Positions 16,700 through 26,378 are shown, counted from the first letter of the stretch. The stretch: DNA of 64,000 nt from an uncultured Verrucomicrobia subdivision 3 bacterium (GCA_903878805.1 CAIRJF010000035.1:62001-126000); one strand, 5' to 3'. Notes: generated by a model from the letters alone, not told the origin. Numbers and translations: made by a program.

Positions 16700-16722
16700 T
16701 TTTGTGTAATGTTTACACAAAA
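16700..16722. promoter_or_regulatory. palindromic operator between relaxase stub and backbone operon
   Basis: TTTTGTGTAA and TTACACAAAA form perfect 10-bp arms around TGT. The site lies between the divergent relaxase remnant (from 16,754) and the four-gene minus-strand operon (from 16,591). It is a good candidate for the binding site of a plasmid-type repressor, perhaps the HTH protein of the operon. Confidence 0.6.
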
Positions 16723-16753
16723 TTAAGCCGGGGTTTTGCGAGGCTTGTTTCCC

Positions 16754-17011
16754 GTGCTGACGGCCAAGACCCAATACAATTTGACGAACGCCAGGGAATA
16801 CTTTGAGGAACACCTAGGCGTTGGCGATTACTACGATGAAGGGCAGCGCGTGTCCGGTCAGTGGATCGGATTGGCCACTGAACAACTTGACGTGTCCGGC
16901 AACGTTCGCGCGGATGATTTCCTGCGGCTTTGTGAGAATCAACATCCGGCCACAGGTGAGACCTTGACGCAACGGTTGCGGATGGAATACTTTGTGGCCG
17001 GCGGTCGGTGA
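16754..17011 (+). pseudogene. N-terminal stub of MobF (TrwC/TraI-type) relaxase
   Basis: The 85-residue frame starts at GTG 16,754 with LTAKTQYNLTNAREYFEEHL, then GDYYDEGQRVSGQWIG and FLRLCENQHPATGETLTQRL. This is the N-terminus of TrwC-type relaxases, including the Tyr-containing start and the substrate-contact region. A stop at 17,009-17,011 removes the rest of a protein that is normally several hundred residues long, and no later relaxase fragment follows; the glycan cargo begins 230 bases on. The element once had its own mobilisation gene, now lost. Confidence 0.75.
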
Positions 17012-17065
17012 ATGTGTTTGGGCCGGATCAGTGAGCACAAAGTAACAGTCGAGGTGAGAATAGAT

Positions 17066-17090
17066 TTGCGCAAATTGTCCCATGTTTGCG
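17066..17090. promoter_or_regulatory. direct-repeat operator upstream of the SSS symporter gene
   Basis: TTGCG recurs at 17,066 and 17,086 (20-bp period) with the spacer AAATTGTCCCATG between. The same pattern is found at 21,089 and 23,587 within the cargo. A direct repeat with about two helical turns suits the AraC-type domain of the regulator at 19,888-21,060. It lies 150 bases before the symporter start. Confidence 0.6.
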
Positions 17091-17243
17091 TTTAAAAGCG
17101 GTTGTTGCACCATTTTGGCCATCATAGACTGAACTTAACTTCCACGCCCATCAGGCTGCGTCGCCGATACGTGAGGAAACGGTGGAGTCTGGAAAACAGA
17201 AATTGATTCTTAGAACACGAATCAGAGAGCGCTAACCCAAATT

Positions 17244-18836
17244 ATGCCGCACGTCAACCTGCATTCCATTGATCTCATCGTCATGGCCCTCTACGTCGTC
17301 GTTTTGATTGCGTGGGGGCTGTATCATTCCAAGCGGCAGAACGCGGAGGATTATTTTCTGGGTGGGCGCGGCATGGCGTGGTGGTTAGTGGGACTTTCGA
17401 TGTTTTCGACCGTCGTTTCCAGTTCGTCGCTCGTGGGTTGGTCGGGCGACTGCTATAGCACCGGAATTTCCGTTTTTAACTATGGCATCTCGGCGGCGAT
17501 TATTCCGATAATTTTTGTGCTCGTGTTCTTCCTGCCCTTTTATTTGCGGAACAAGGTTTATACGCTGCCGGAGTTTCTCGAGGGCCGTTTCGACGCGCGC
17601 AGCCGCTATTACCTCTGCACTATCGCGCTGATTAGTTATACCTTCATTGACTCAGCCGTGACGCTCTATGCCGGGTCGTTGATGATCCAGATGATCTTTC
17701 CGTCGGTGGACTTAAAGATCCTGATCTGGGGCCTGGCCATCGTGGCAGCCAGTTACACGCTGGTTGGCGGGTTGTCGGCCGTGATGTTTGCGGACGTGTT
17801 GCAGGCGGCCGTCTTGTTCGTGGGATCCGTGGTTTTAACTTACATCTCCTTTGACAAAGCGGGCGGCTGGTCGGCGGTCATGCACGCCGTGCCAGCGGGG
17901 CATACCAGCCTGATACGACCCGTTGACGATCCTTCCGTGCCGTGGCCGACCCTGTTCATCACGCTGCCCTTGCTGGGCTTTTATTACTGGGGCACGAGTC
18001 AGGCGATGGTGCAGCGCACGTTGAGCGCCAAAAACATCAACCACGGCCGCTGGGGCAACCTCTTTGCCGCTGCCCTGAACTTCGTCATCTTTTTCGTGAT
18101 GGTCATTCCTGGCTTGAGCGGGCGCGTGCTGTTTCCCCACCTTGACAAGCCGGACCAGATTTACCCGAAAATGGTGTTTGAAATCCTCCCGCCTGGCTTG
18201 ACGGGGTTGGTCGTGACCGGCTTTCTGGCGGCACTGACCGCCGCGCTGGCTTCGACCCTGAACTCGGCAGCGACCATCTTCACCATGGATATCGGCCGGA
18301 AAATCAAACCGGACATGACCAGCAAACAACAGGTGCTCGTAGGTAATATCGCGGGCCTTGTCATCATCTGTATTGCCGCCTTGTGGGCGCCGCAAATCCA
18401 AAAGTTTGACTCCGTGGTCAAATATTTCCAGCAATTGCTCTCCTTTGTGGTGCCGCCGGTGGTAGCCGTCTTTGTGCTGGGTTTGTTCTGGAAACGCGCC
18501 AGCGGGACGGGCGCCTTTGCCGGCCTGATGAGCGGATTGGGCATGGCGATTCTGCTCGCGCTAGATCGCAATGTCTACAACTGGACGCCGCTGGCCGGGA
18601 TGCATTTTCTCTATGTCGCCCCCATTATCTTTGTGGTGTCGGCCGTCATCATCGTCCTCGTCAGTCATATGACCATTCCTCCCAGCGAAGCTAAGGTTAA
18701 TAATTACGTTTGGAAATTCAGCGCCTTCGCCGAAGAATCGGCGGAATTGGCGGTCTTACCCTGGTATCAGAACTACCGCATCCTTTCCGTGGCCTTGCTG
18801 ATCTTTACCGCCATCTTTGTCTATATCTGGAGATAA
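17244..18836 (+). CDS. sodium:solute symporter (SSS family)
   Basis: The 530-residue polytopic membrane protein has about 13 predicted helices. Family features are the N-terminal YFLGGRGMAWWLVGLSMFST (residues 37-56), VYTLPEFLEGRFDARSRYY at about 108-126 and FLAALTAALASTLNSAATIFT at about 330-350. SSS transporters take up sugars and other small solutes with Na+. It is the first cargo gene, ends 10 bases before the GH130 gene and is preceded by the cargo operator, so a sugar or short oligosaccharide is the likely substrate. Confidence 0.93.
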   Translation: MPHVNLHSIDLIVMALYVVVLIAWGLYHSKRQNAEDYFLGGRGMAWWLVGLSMFSTVVSSSSLVGWSGDCYSTGISVFNYGISAAIIPIIFVLVFFLPFYLRNKVYTLPEFLEGRFDARSRYYLCTIALISYTFIDSAVTLYAGSLMIQMIFPSVDLKILIWGLAIVAASYTLVGGLSAVMFADVLQAAVLFVGSVVLTYISFDKAGGWSAVMHAVPAGHTSLIRPVDDPSVPWPTLFITLPLLGFYYWGTSQAMVQRTLSAKNINHGRWGNLFAAALNFVIFFVMVIPGLSGRVLFPHLDKPDQIYPKMVFEILPPGLTGLVVTGFLAALTAALASTLNSAATIFTMDIGRKIKPDMTSKQQVLVGNIAGLVIICIAALWAPQIQKFDSVVKYFQQLLSFVVPPVVAVFVLGLFWKRASGTGAFAGLMSGLGMAILLALDRNVYNWTPLAGMHFLYVAPIIFVVSAVIIVLVSHMTIPPSEAKVNNYVWKFSAFAEESAELAVLPWYQNYRILSVALLIFTAIFVYIWR

Positions 18837-18846
18837 TCTTATCCTT

Positions 18847-19854
18847 ATGAAACTCGAAAAGTATTCCGGCAACCCCATTCTCTCACCGAATCCCAAGCAG
18901 CCGTGGGAAAGCCTCGTCGTCTGCAATCCCGGCGTGATCTATGACCAGGGCGCGTTCAAAATGCTGTATCGCGCGGCGGGCGACGATTCCGAGCATATCA
19001 TTCGGTTCGGCCTCGCGACGAGCCAGGATGGTTTCAATTTCAAGCGGTCGCAAAAAGGCCCGATCCTTTCGCCCAGCGCCGACGGCGAGGACGCTGGCTG
19101 CATTGAGGATCCACGCATTGTAAAGACGAACGGCCATTTTCTAATCACCTACGCATATCGCCCGTATTTTCCGCAAAAATACTGGCTCGCGCCGAACAAT
19201 GCCGCGTTCAATCCGCGCGATAAAAACCAACCCCGCGCCTTTGGTGAAAACATGACTTCGTCCGGCTTGCTGATGTCGGAGGATTTGAAAACTTTCCGTC
19301 GTCTGGGTCGCATCACCGACCCGACGCTGGATGACCGCGACGTGATTCTTTTCCCCGAGAAGGTCAACGGGAAATACGCCTTGCTTCGCCGGCCCATGCA
19401 GTGGGCCGGCGCGAAATATGGCACCAAATATCCGGCAATTTGGATTTGCTTTGGCGATGACCCGCTCAAGTGGGGCAAGGATTATCTCCTGGCCAAGGCC
19501 AAATTCCATTGGGAACGCAAAATCGGCGGATCCACGCCGCCGCTCAAGCACAGGAAAGGGTGGTTCGTGATTTATCATGCGGTGGATGCCAGGGGAATTT
19601 ATCACGTGGGGGCCATGATGCTCGACTTGAAAAATCCCCGCAAAGTGATCGCCCGCACCCCCGAGCCCATCATGTCGCCTGAAGCGGAATATGAGTGGCA
19701 GGGCCTCTATCCTCATGGCGTGGTGTTCCCGACGGCCAACGTGGTCGTGGATGGCAAACTTTTTGTCTATTACGGTTGTGCTGACAAATATATTGGTGTC
19801 GCCACCGCCGATTTCGACAAATTGGTCAATTACGTGTTGAGGGTTGGAAAATAG
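18847..19854 (+). CDS. GH130 family phosphorylase/glycosidase (beta-mannoside type)
   Basis: The 335-residue protein has a five-bladed beta-propeller pattern of GH130: NPILSPNP near the start, CNPGVIYDQGAFKMLYR at residues 26-42, the IEDPR motif at 86-90 and repeated blade motifs (HWERKIGGSTPPL, YPHGVVFPTANVVVDGKLF, YYGCADKYIGVATAD). GH130 enzymes are mostly phosphorylases or hydrolases of beta-1,4- or beta-1,2-mannosides. It has no signal peptide, so it acts in the cytoplasm on imported oligosaccharides. It is coupled to the symporter gene (10-base gap). The linkage specificity cannot be read from the sequence. Confidence 0.88.
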   Translation: MKLEKYSGNPILSPNPKQPWESLVVCNPGVIYDQGAFKMLYRAAGDDSEHIIRFGLATSQDGFNFKRSQKGPILSPSADGEDAGCIEDPRIVKTNGHFLITYAYRPYFPQKYWLAPNNAAFNPRDKNQPRAFGENMTSSGLLMSEDLKTFRRLGRITDPTLDDRDVILFPEKVNGKYALLRRPMQWAGAKYGTKYPAIWICFGDDPLKWGKDYLLAKAKFHWERKIGGSTPPLKHRKGWFVIYHAVDARGIYHVGAMMLDLKNPRKVIARTPEPIMSPEAEYEWQGLYPHGVVFPTANVVVDGKLFVYYGCADKYIGVATADFDKLVNYVLRVGK

Positions 19855-19887
19855 AACCGGTATTACGAAGCCCCACGTTTTTAACTT

Positions 19888-21060
19888 TCAAGGATTATTG
19901 GCTTTAACGTCGGCGGGCGAGATGCCCAAGATCCGCCGGAAGGCGGCGCGCAAATTTTTTCCGGTGCCAAAGCCACAGGACCGGGCGACTTCCTCAAGCG
20001 ACTGACGGTCGGCAGCGACCAGCATGGCCTTGGCTTTCTTGACTCTCAGGGCGGCCAAATATTCTGCGGGCGATGCCTTCATCTCCTCCCGGAAGTGCAT
20101 TTCCAGCAAACGACGGGAGGCGGCCGCCACATCGGCGACCGCGTCCATTTTGAAAGAATCTTTGAAATGCAATTCCATGAAATCAATAGCCTTTTTGACG
20201 ATGGGATCGGCGATGTGAAGCAAGTTGGTGGATTCCCTGGCCATCACTTCCCCCGGCTCAATCAAAATAGGATCTTTCGGCGCCGCGCCGCGCCGCATTA
20301 ACCGGTCAAGCAAGGCGCCAGATTCGTAACCCATGCGATACGCGTTGATGCACACACTGCTTAATGTCGGAGCGCAGTATTCGCAGACGGAAACATCATT
20401 GTCGGATGAGATCACCGCGACATCATCGGGAACTCGCAGACCGATATCCTGGCAGGCATCCAAAATCATCAATCCGCGGTAGTCATGACTGGCAAAAACC
20501 CCGACCGGCAACGGCAGCGATTCCAACCAGGTTTTAAGCGGCTGGAAACGCTCGTTCCACAAAGCATCCCGGTGAATGTGGGGCAGGCTGAAGTGGCTGA
20601 TTCTGATGCCGGATTCACCGGCCGCTTGTTTGAAACCTGCCAGCCGCTCATCGCAATACCAGCGACCTCTGACTCCGTGGAAAGCGAGATTTTTCAGCCC
20701 CCGTTCAATGAGATGTTTGGCGGCCAGACGACCGATTTGCCGGTCGTTTTGCGTGACCCGGGGAATCTGCGGATTGAACGGAAGATCGGAATCGATGTTC
20801 ACGAATGGAATGCGGGAGGTCAAAAGCGTATCCAGTAATTTCTTGTCATCGGACTGGAGAATGATTCCATTGCCCCTCCAGTGTTTCAGGCCTTTGAGAT
20901 CCAGCGGAAAATCATTCGGGTTGCGCGCGCCTATGGGACAAGCTATGGTGATCCAGTTTCCCTGTTCGCGCGCATAATCATTTACACCGTTCAAAAACCG
21001 GGTCAGCCCCCAAGGTTTGGAGCCAGGCAAAGCCAGGGCAATTCGGGGGCGGGCTTTCAT
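19888..21060 (-). CDS. XylR-type transcription regulator (LacI-like sensor + AraC HTH)
   Basis: The 390-residue protein begins with a periplasmic-binding-protein-like sugar sensor of the LacI/XylR type ([69 protein letters not shown]). Its last 110 residues form an AraC double HTH ([24 protein letters not shown], given in part). ATG 21,060 is preferred over an upstream in-frame TTG (21,096). It is convergent with the GH130 gene and divergent from the pseudopilin gene. The direct-repeat operator at 21,089 lies in its own promoter region, so it probably autoregulates and controls the cargo. Confidence 0.92.
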   Translation of the reverse strand: MKARPRIALALPGSKPWGLTRFLNGVNDYAREQGNWITIACPIGARNPNDFPLDLKGLKHWRGNGIILQSDDKKLLDTLLTSRIPFVNIDSDLPFNPQIPRVTQNDRQIGRLAAKHLIERGLKNLAFHGVRGRWYCDERLAGFKQAAGESGIRISHFSLPHIHRDALWNERFQPLKTWLESLPLPVGVFASHDYRGLMILDACQDIGLRVPDDVAVISSDNDVSVCEYCAPTLSSVCINAYRMGYESGALLDRLMRRGAAPKDPILIEPGEVMARESTNLLHIADPIVKKAIDFMELHFKDSFKMDAVADVAAASRRLLEMHFREEMKASPAEYLAALRVKKAKAMLVAADRQSLEEVARSCGFGTGKNLRAAFRRILGISPADVKANNP

Positions 21061-21088
21061 AATCACATTTGCGGAAATCTTCCTAAGA

Positions 21089-21116
21089 ATGCGCAATCTG
21101 ACCCTTGTTGCGCAAT
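21089..21116. promoter_or_regulatory. direct-repeat operator in the regulator/pseudopilin promoter region
   Basis: TGCGCAAT occurs at 21,090-21,097 and 21,109-21,116, 19 bp apart, with CTGACCCTTGT between. Aligned with the site at 17,066 it shares TGCGCAA, TG, CCC, TG and a second TTGCG. It sits between the divergent regulator and pseudopilin genes. Confidence 0.6.
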
Positions 21117-21139
21117 GGCAAAAGGTTTACTTTAATCGT

Positions 21140-21970
21140 ATGCCATTTCGAATAACCAGCGGAAAACGCATCCGCCATCGTCACCTTGGCGGGCCAGGCA
21201 GTCCCGGTTTTACCCTGATTGAATTACTCGTGGTCATCGCCATCATCGCCATTTTGGCGGCCATGTTGCTGCCCGCCTTGGCCAAGGCCAAGGAACGAGC
21301 CAAGATGATTGGCTGCAATAATAACATCCGCCAAGTGGCGCTGGCGTTCATAATGTATGCCAATGATTATGGCGACCAACTGCCTCCCTTAAATAGCGGC
21401 AACTTTAGTTCAGCCTATACTACGACAACGGGAACATGGTGGTTCAATATTTTGAGTCAGGGAAAATATTTTGGAGGCGATGGCGGTAGCGTGTCCAACG
21501 GTGTTTGGGTTTGTCCTAGTGTACAAATACCGGCCGATATCTCTTCAGGCGTGACCGCCTCATATGGCCAGCAAATGGGGGGGTATGGCCCGTTGGAAGG
21601 ACAGAACGAAACTCAAGGCATCATTCGTTATGGGATTTCCAGCAGCGGCGCCCCATTGGGTAGCAAGAAATTATCGCAAATCACCCGCACGAGCCAAATC
21701 TGGTTGATGGGGGATGTAGGTGTTCCAAAAAAGCGGCCTTGGCCTGATACGCAGCCGACTTGCGGTTATTATACCGAAATCACCACCAAACAACCGACCC
21801 CCGGGGTCGGCTGGACAATTTATCCTGCAGGCACACAGAAACAACCAGCTGTCCGGCATTCAACCTCATCCCGAGCTGTGCTCTCGTTTTGTGACGGTCA
21901 CACGGAGTCGTGGAAGTGGGCGGATTTTCGTGCAAATTTAAGCGATGTCTTTGCGATCAACTCCTATTGA
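21140..21970 (+). CDS. DUF1559-type pseudopilin (type II secretion G-like)
   Basis: The 276-residue protein has a prepilin peptidase site after a 24-residue basic leader ([23 protein letters not shown]), a long N-terminal helix ([22 protein letters not shown]) and a C-terminal H-X-G-DGH-type motif ([11 protein letters not shown]), all typical of the numerous prepilin-like proteins of Planctomycetes and Verrucomicrobia. It is exported and processed by the pilin pathway, and its role is unknown. In these phyla such genes often follow XylR-like regulators, as here. ATG 21,140 is chosen because it gives the expected short leader. Confidence 0.88.
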   Translation: MPFRITSGKRIRHRHLGGPGSPGFTLIELLVVIAIIAILAAMLLPALAKAKERAKMIGCNNNIRQVALAFIMYANDYGDQLPPLNSGNFSSAYTTTTGTWWFNILSQGKYFGGDGGSVSNGVWVCPSVQIPADISSGVTASYGQQMGGYGPLEGQNETQGIIRYGISSSGAPLGSKKLSQITRTSQIWLMGDVGVPKKRPWPDTQPTCGYYTEITTKQPTPGVGWTIYPAGTQKQPAVRHSTSSRAVLSFCDGHTESWKWADFRANLSDVFAINSY

Positions 21971-22042
21971 TTCAGTGGCCATGCATCGCCGAGCACAAAC
22001 GACTGCCGCAGCGGTTTATACTCGAGTTACGTGTCGTACAAT

Positions 22043-23545
22043 ATGAGAAATTGGTTTTGTTTGATCACACTTTCCTGCTCCTTAATGGGTTTTAGATCCT
22101 CGGCTTCCGAATCGGTTTCAGTTGTTGTCGATCCGGCAACTGCTCTCTGCACGAACTTCATGGGGTTCGGCGTTCAGTGGAGCCCATATCCCTGGTTTGA
22201 TATTAGCGAGGCGGCGTGGCAAAGAGTGTTTGCGCGGCTGGATTTCATGCGCGTGCCCCTGGTGCGGGTAATGGACCGCGCCTACCATTATTGCGACGGC
22301 TTTGATGCTCAGGGCAAACCCATTTATGCGTGGGAAAACAACCACATGAAGAAGTTGTATCGGTTGCTGGATTATTGCGAAAAAAACCATGTCCAAGTAG
22401 TCATTGGCGAATGGGACGATCCAGCGGCACCGGGTGACCGCGCCGATATCAATAGCGACCGGTTGCAACCATATCATATTGGATGCACGGATCCGCGCTG
22501 GAGTCAGTTGGTCGGCGATTTTCTGGACCAGCTGATTAATAAAAAGCACTACACCTGTTTGAAGTATTATAACCTGATCAATGAGCCGAATGGCGACTGG
22601 TCTCATTGTGCTGATTTTAACAAGTGGAAGGCGGCGATCCAGAACCTGCACGCAGAACTCGAAAAAAGGGGATTGAATCGATATATCCAGATCACCGGCC
22701 CCGATGTGACCTGGGTGAGGGATTATTATTGGATTGATCGCGCAGTCTTGGAATGTAGCGCCAGCCTTGGTGCTTATGACGCCCATGAGTATGTCGCCAG
22801 CGAAGATCTGGAGGCTGGTTATATGGAAAAGGTTCTGGCGATGAAGCGCGAGTATATCAATCGCTACGATCCCAACGGGAGCAAAAAGCCTTTTTTCATG
22901 GGCGAAATTGGCATGAATCGGCGCGGCCCGGTTGAACCGCAAGGCGGCGAGGACAGTCACCCAAAGGTTTATGAGCCCATCTACGGCGTGTGGATGACGG
23001 ACTATTGCATTCAAGCCGCCCGCGCCGGGCTGGCGGGGGCGATTGCCTGGGACTTGGATGACGCCATGCATATCTATTCCGATGAAGGAACGGGCTGGCC
23101 GGACATGCACCAGACATTGTTTAAGAAATGGGGGTTTTTCAACAGCCTCGCCGAGGAAATCGGTCACCCGGAAGATGCAAATTTGCGGCCATGGTATTTT
23201 CCATGGTCGGTCATGGCTCGCAGTTTTCCTGGCGGCTGCGAAACACTGAAGATGTCGGATTCAAACCTTCCCGGTGTGCGCACCCTGGCGGCGAAAACTG
23301 CCACCGGAGATTATTCGATCGCCATGGTGAATGATTCTGACCGGCCGTGTGAATTGCGAGTCATTATCCCCAAATGGCAACGGGGCAAGGACTTCCTGGA
23401 ATATGATTTTTCAGCCAACCGTCAGCAGAAAGATCCGAATGGCTTTCCGGCACCAACCAGGCTTCATCGGGCTGCCAATTTCGCCGCGGGCATGAAATGC
23501 GAGCTGGATAAGAGAAGCGTGGTCATTATTACCTCAATTCGTTAA
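22043..23545 (+). CDS. secreted clan GH-A glycoside hydrolase (GH5/GH39-like)
   Basis: The 500-residue protein starts with a signal peptide (MRNWFCLITLSCSLMGFRSSAS) and folds as a beta/alpha barrel. Clan GH-A catalytic residues are visible: acid/base E181 in NLINEPNGDW and nucleophile E288 in FFMGEIGMN. Other barrel motifs are MGFGVQWSPYPW and AIAWDLDDAMH. A C-terminal beta-sandwich (residues about 400-500) ends the protein. It should cleave polysaccharide outside the cytoplasm. Together with GH130 and the esterase, a mannan-type substrate is suggested. The exact GH family needs a profile search. Confidence 0.82.
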   Translation: MRNWFCLITLSCSLMGFRSSASESVSVVVDPATALCTNFMGFGVQWSPYPWFDISEAAWQRVFARLDFMRVPLVRVMDRAYHYCDGFDAQGKPIYAWENNHMKKLYRLLDYCEKNHVQVVIGEWDDPAAPGDRADINSDRLQPYHIGCTDPRWSQLVGDFLDQLINKKHYTCLKYYNLINEPNGDWSHCADFNKWKAAIQNLHAELEKRGLNRYIQITGPDVTWVRDYYWIDRAVLECSASLGAYDAHEYVASEDLEAGYMEKVLAMKREYINRYDPNGSKKPFFMGEIGMNRRGPVEPQGGEDSHPKVYEPIYGVWMTDYCIQAARAGLAGAIAWDLDDAMHIYSDEGTGWPDMHQTLFKKWGFFNSLAEEIGHPEDANLRPWYFPWSVMARSFPGGCETLKMSDSNLPGVRTLAAKTATGDYSIAMVNDSDRPCELRVIIPKWQRGKDFLEYDFSANRQQKDPNGFPAPTRLHRAANFAAGMKCELDKRSVVIITSIR

Positions 23546-23586
23546 TGGGTGTTGGAAAAATGAAACCGGCCATATTTCTAATCAAT

Positions 23587-23611
23587 TTGCGTAAAAATGC
23601 CCATGTTTTCG
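23587..23611. promoter_or_regulatory. direct-repeat operator upstream of the CBM-like secreted gene
   Basis: TTGCGTAAAAATGCCCATG starts at 23,587 and is followed by TTTTCG. It matches the site at 17,066 at 19 of 25 positions by eye, including TTGCG, AAA, CCCATGTTT and the final CG. It lies 180 bases before the gene at 23,768. Confidence 0.58.
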
Positions 23612-23767
23612 CAAATGGGCTGTTGAAGCGAAGGTGATCAATGATTACTTTATATCAAACCACTACTCTAATGAGTTCGCGTCATCGAATTGTGGATTTT
23701 CGCATGAATATAACAATCGAAACCGTGCTGATCGTAAATCCAAACCAGTAAACCTCAGTATAACTAT

Positions 23768-24589
23768 ATGAAATACCTATTAATTGCTTCCCTATTAGCC
23801 ACCGGATCGTGCTTGACAGCCATGGCGCAGACCAACGTCCTGGTAAATCCAGGATTTGAAACTGGCCTGACCAACTGGTCAACCTTCGCGTATAATGTGG
23901 GTTATGCGCATATTATTCCCTCCGCCCAGATCCTGACCGTCTTTCCAAGCTGGCTATCCCAGGGCAATTTAACCAATGTTTATGCCGGGTCCGGTGCCGC
24001 CCTGTATGAATCGTATAGCTATTATAATTCAAACCCTTATGGCGGGCTGTATCAGTCCGTTACCAATAACAATTCCGCAGTGTATAACATCAGTGTTTAC
24101 GCTCTGGATGCCTGGGCGACCGACGGCGGATCATACCCTAATGGGGATGGGGCAACCAATCAAAATGTTCTGACATTAAAGGTGGAATACCGTGATGCTC
24201 TCAACAATCTCCTGGTAGGTTCTTCGCAAACTTTCGGTATCACCAGGGATGCCAATTACCATCTTTGCAGCGCCTCGTTCACCAACACAGTTCCGCCATC
24301 TACTGCCTATGTGAACGCTATTCTAGCCATCAATAAGGATAATGTTGCCATTCTACTGGATGATGCGTCGCTGGTGGCAGTTCCCCCGCCGCCGACTCCG
24401 CCGGCGATTGCCATTGCCACTGTTGGTGGACAAGAAATGTTTGTCACTTATCCGGCTGCTGGCGGCCTTTTTACTCTCGAAACAGCTACCAACGTAGGCG
24501 GTCCGTGGGTGCCAGCTACCAACGGCGTGCCAGCCATCTCTTATCTTTTCACCAATACCGGACCGGCGACGTTCTTCCGTTTACATTGA
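23768..24589 (+). CDS. secreted CBM4/9-like carbohydrate-binding protein
   Basis: The 273-residue protein has a signal peptide (MKYLLIASLLATGSCLTAMAQ) followed by a jelly-roll domain of the CBM_4_9 type (NVLVNPGFETGLTNWSTF at residues 23-40, ILLDDASLV near 195). A short Pro linker (PPPPTPP) leads to a C-terminal beta domain that resembles the sorting or fibronectin-like tails of verrucomicrobial secreted proteins (LETATNVGGPW). Its N-terminal domain is clearly related to that of the large protein at 28,002. It probably binds the polysaccharide at the cell surface. Confidence 0.75.
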   Translation: MKYLLIASLLATGSCLTAMAQTNVLVNPGFETGLTNWSTFAYNVGYAHIIPSAQILTVFPSWLSQGNLTNVYAGSGAALYESYSYYNSNPYGGLYQSVTNNNSAVYNISVYALDAWATDGGSYPNGDGATNQNVLTLKVEYRDALNNLLVGSSQTFGITRDANYHLCSASFTNTVPPSTAYVNAILAINKDNVAILLDDASLVAVPPPPTPPAIAIATVGGQEMFVTYPAAGGLFTLETATNVGGPWVPATNGVPAISYLFTNTGPATFFRLH

Positions 24590-24656
24590 CCGGGGATTTA
24601 TCGGCTCAACCATTATTGGGTGGAGCATCAAGCTCTTTGGGTGGGGTCAATGCAAC

Positions 24657-24691
24657 CCGCCGCCTGAATCTAATGGTCCGGCGGCGGTTTT
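24657..24691 (+). terminator. intrinsic terminator after the CBM-like gene
   Basis: CCGCCGCC (24,657-24,664) and GGCGGCGG (24,680-24,687) form a GC-rich hairpin followed by TTTTAT. It ends transcription after the gene that stops at 24,589 and shows that the next gene cannot start at the ATG at 24,673, which lies inside the hairpin. Confidence 0.75.
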
Positions 24692-24759
24692 ATGTTCACT
24701 TTATGGCCAGGAAGCAAACCAGTACCTCCGGAATGCCCCGATTGCGTCCAGCCATCACC

Positions 24760-26322
24760 ATGTCGCCACGCATAGCGATCGTTGCCTCCTTTTTGACGGG
24801 CTGCAGTCTGCATGCCGCCTTGTGGCTTCCTCATACCTTTTCCGATCACATGCTTTTCCAGCAAAAGCAGCCGATTGTCGTCTCAGGGAAAGCAAATCCG
24901 GGCGCCGAGGTGATTGTGAATCTGTTCAACGAGCAGACAATGCAGTCGCTGAGGTCCGGCCATGCTAAATCCAAGTCGGACGGAAAATGGAACGTTTCCC
25001 TTTCGCCCCTGTCCGCATCCTACACCAACTATTGCATTAAGGTAACCAGCGCGGGCGACTGTTATTGGATTCATGACGTTTTAATTGGTGAGTTATGGCT
25101 GTCGGGTGGACAGTCAAATATGGACCTGCCCCTTCGTTATATTCTGGGCGGTGGAACGCTCATGACCTCCGCCACAAATGACGCATTAAGAATTTTCTAT
25201 CAGCCAATCATCGATGGCAGTTGGTATCAGGGTGTTCCTGAGGCGCCGTTGGATGACATCGCCGGCGCTGAATGGATGAAGGCGAATTGTGAAAGGAATG
25301 TGGAAAACTGCTCAGGCATTGCCTACTCCTTTGCCCTGAATTTATTTAAATCCCTTAACGGCGACGGCCAACAGGTGCCGGTTGGCATCATCAACACTGC
25401 CGTTGGCGCTACCAGCATCGATTGTTGGATGAGTCACCAGGCAGCGGAAGCCGATCCTGAAATAAGATCAAAATTGCCTCAGCATTGGAACCAGGGTGAA
25501 TGGAGCGAGAGCCAATACCATGAGCCCTGGAATCAGGCGACCGCCTTGTTCAACCTGAAAATAGCGCCTCTGACCTCGCACGCGGTTCGTGGTTTTATAT
25601 GGTGTCAGGGTGAAAGCGATGCCGGGTTGGGTGAGCCTGGTGCGCAGTTTTATCAAAGGGCTCTGGCGGCGTTGATAGGTGACTGGCGTAACCAATGGGG
25701 CAAACGTAACCAGCCCTTTATTCTCAGCCAGCTGGCCGCCTACGACGATAATGGCCACCTGCCGCCCGAACAGCGCCCCTCCTGGGCCTTTCTACGCGAG
25801 GCTCAATATGAAGTAACGAAACGAATACCGAATACCGCAGCCATACCCATTCACGATGTTCCATTGACCTGGAATACAGGCGATTCTAATTACAAGGCAC
25901 CCATTCATCCCCTGGACAAGTTGCCAGTGGGGGAACGAATGGCGCTGGCGGCCCGGGCGATTGCTTATGGGGAAAAAGTTGATTTTCAAGGTCCGGTTTT
26001 TGAGCGTATGGAAATGTCTGGCGACCGGATCGTGGTTCATTTCCGAAACGCCGCCGGACTAAAATTTCTGACCGGCAGCGGCCTGCATGGCTTTGCCGTT
26101 TGCGGCGCCGACCGGAAATTTATGAATGCGACGGCGCAAATTGTCGGAGACACGGTTGAAGTTTCGAATCCGCGAATCAAGTCACCGGTCGCGTTAACGT
26201 ATGGCTTCTCCAGCATGAATCACTGCGCCAACCTTTTCAACGGCGCCGGCCTGCCCGCCGTGCCGTTTCGCACCGACCGGATCAAATCAGAATTTGTCGA
26301 TTGTTGTGATGGCGATGATTAA
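24760..26322 (+). CDS. sialate O-acetylesterase-like carbohydrate esterase (lipoprotein)
   Basis: The 520-residue SGNH-type esterase belongs to the SASA family. Motifs are LPHTFSDHMLFQQKQPIVVSG, the serine block GELWLSGGQSNMDLPL, VPVGIINTAVGATSIDCWM, IWCQGESDAG and the His block NYKAPIHPLDKLPVGERMA. The N-terminus MSPRIAIVASFLTGCSLHA has a lipobox (LTGC), so the enzyme is probably a surface or periplasmic lipoprotein. ATG 24,703 or 24,733 is possible. SASA enzymes remove acetyl groups from sialate or from plant polysaccharides such as acetyl-mannan and xylan; the latter suits the cargo. Confidence 0.87.
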   Translation: MSPRIAIVASFLTGCSLHAALWLPHTFSDHMLFQQKQPIVVSGKANPGAEVIVNLFNEQTMQSLRSGHAKSKSDGKWNVSLSPLSASYTNYCIKVTSAGDCYWIHDVLIGELWLSGGQSNMDLPLRYILGGGTLMTSATNDALRIFYQPIIDGSWYQGVPEAPLDDIAGAEWMKANCERNVENCSGIAYSFALNLFKSLNGDGQQVPVGIINTAVGATSIDCWMSHQAAEADPEIRSKLPQHWNQGEWSESQYHEPWNQATALFNLKIAPLTSHAVRGFIWCQGESDAGLGEPGAQFYQRALAALIGDWRNQWGKRNQPFILSQLAAYDDNGHLPPEQRPSWAFLREAQYEVTKRIPNTAAIPIHDVPLTWNTGDSNYKAPIHPLDKLPVGERMALAARAIAYGEKVDFQGPVFERMEMSGDRIVVHFRNAAGLKFLTGSGLHGFAVCGADRKFMNATAQIVGDTVEVSNPRIKSPVALTYGFSSMNHCANLFNGAGLPAVPFRTDRIKSEFVDCCDGDD

Positions 26323-26378
26323 ACCAATACCAATGGCAGCGTTTAAAACTGTTGCTGCGGTTTTTAATTATACCGGCA

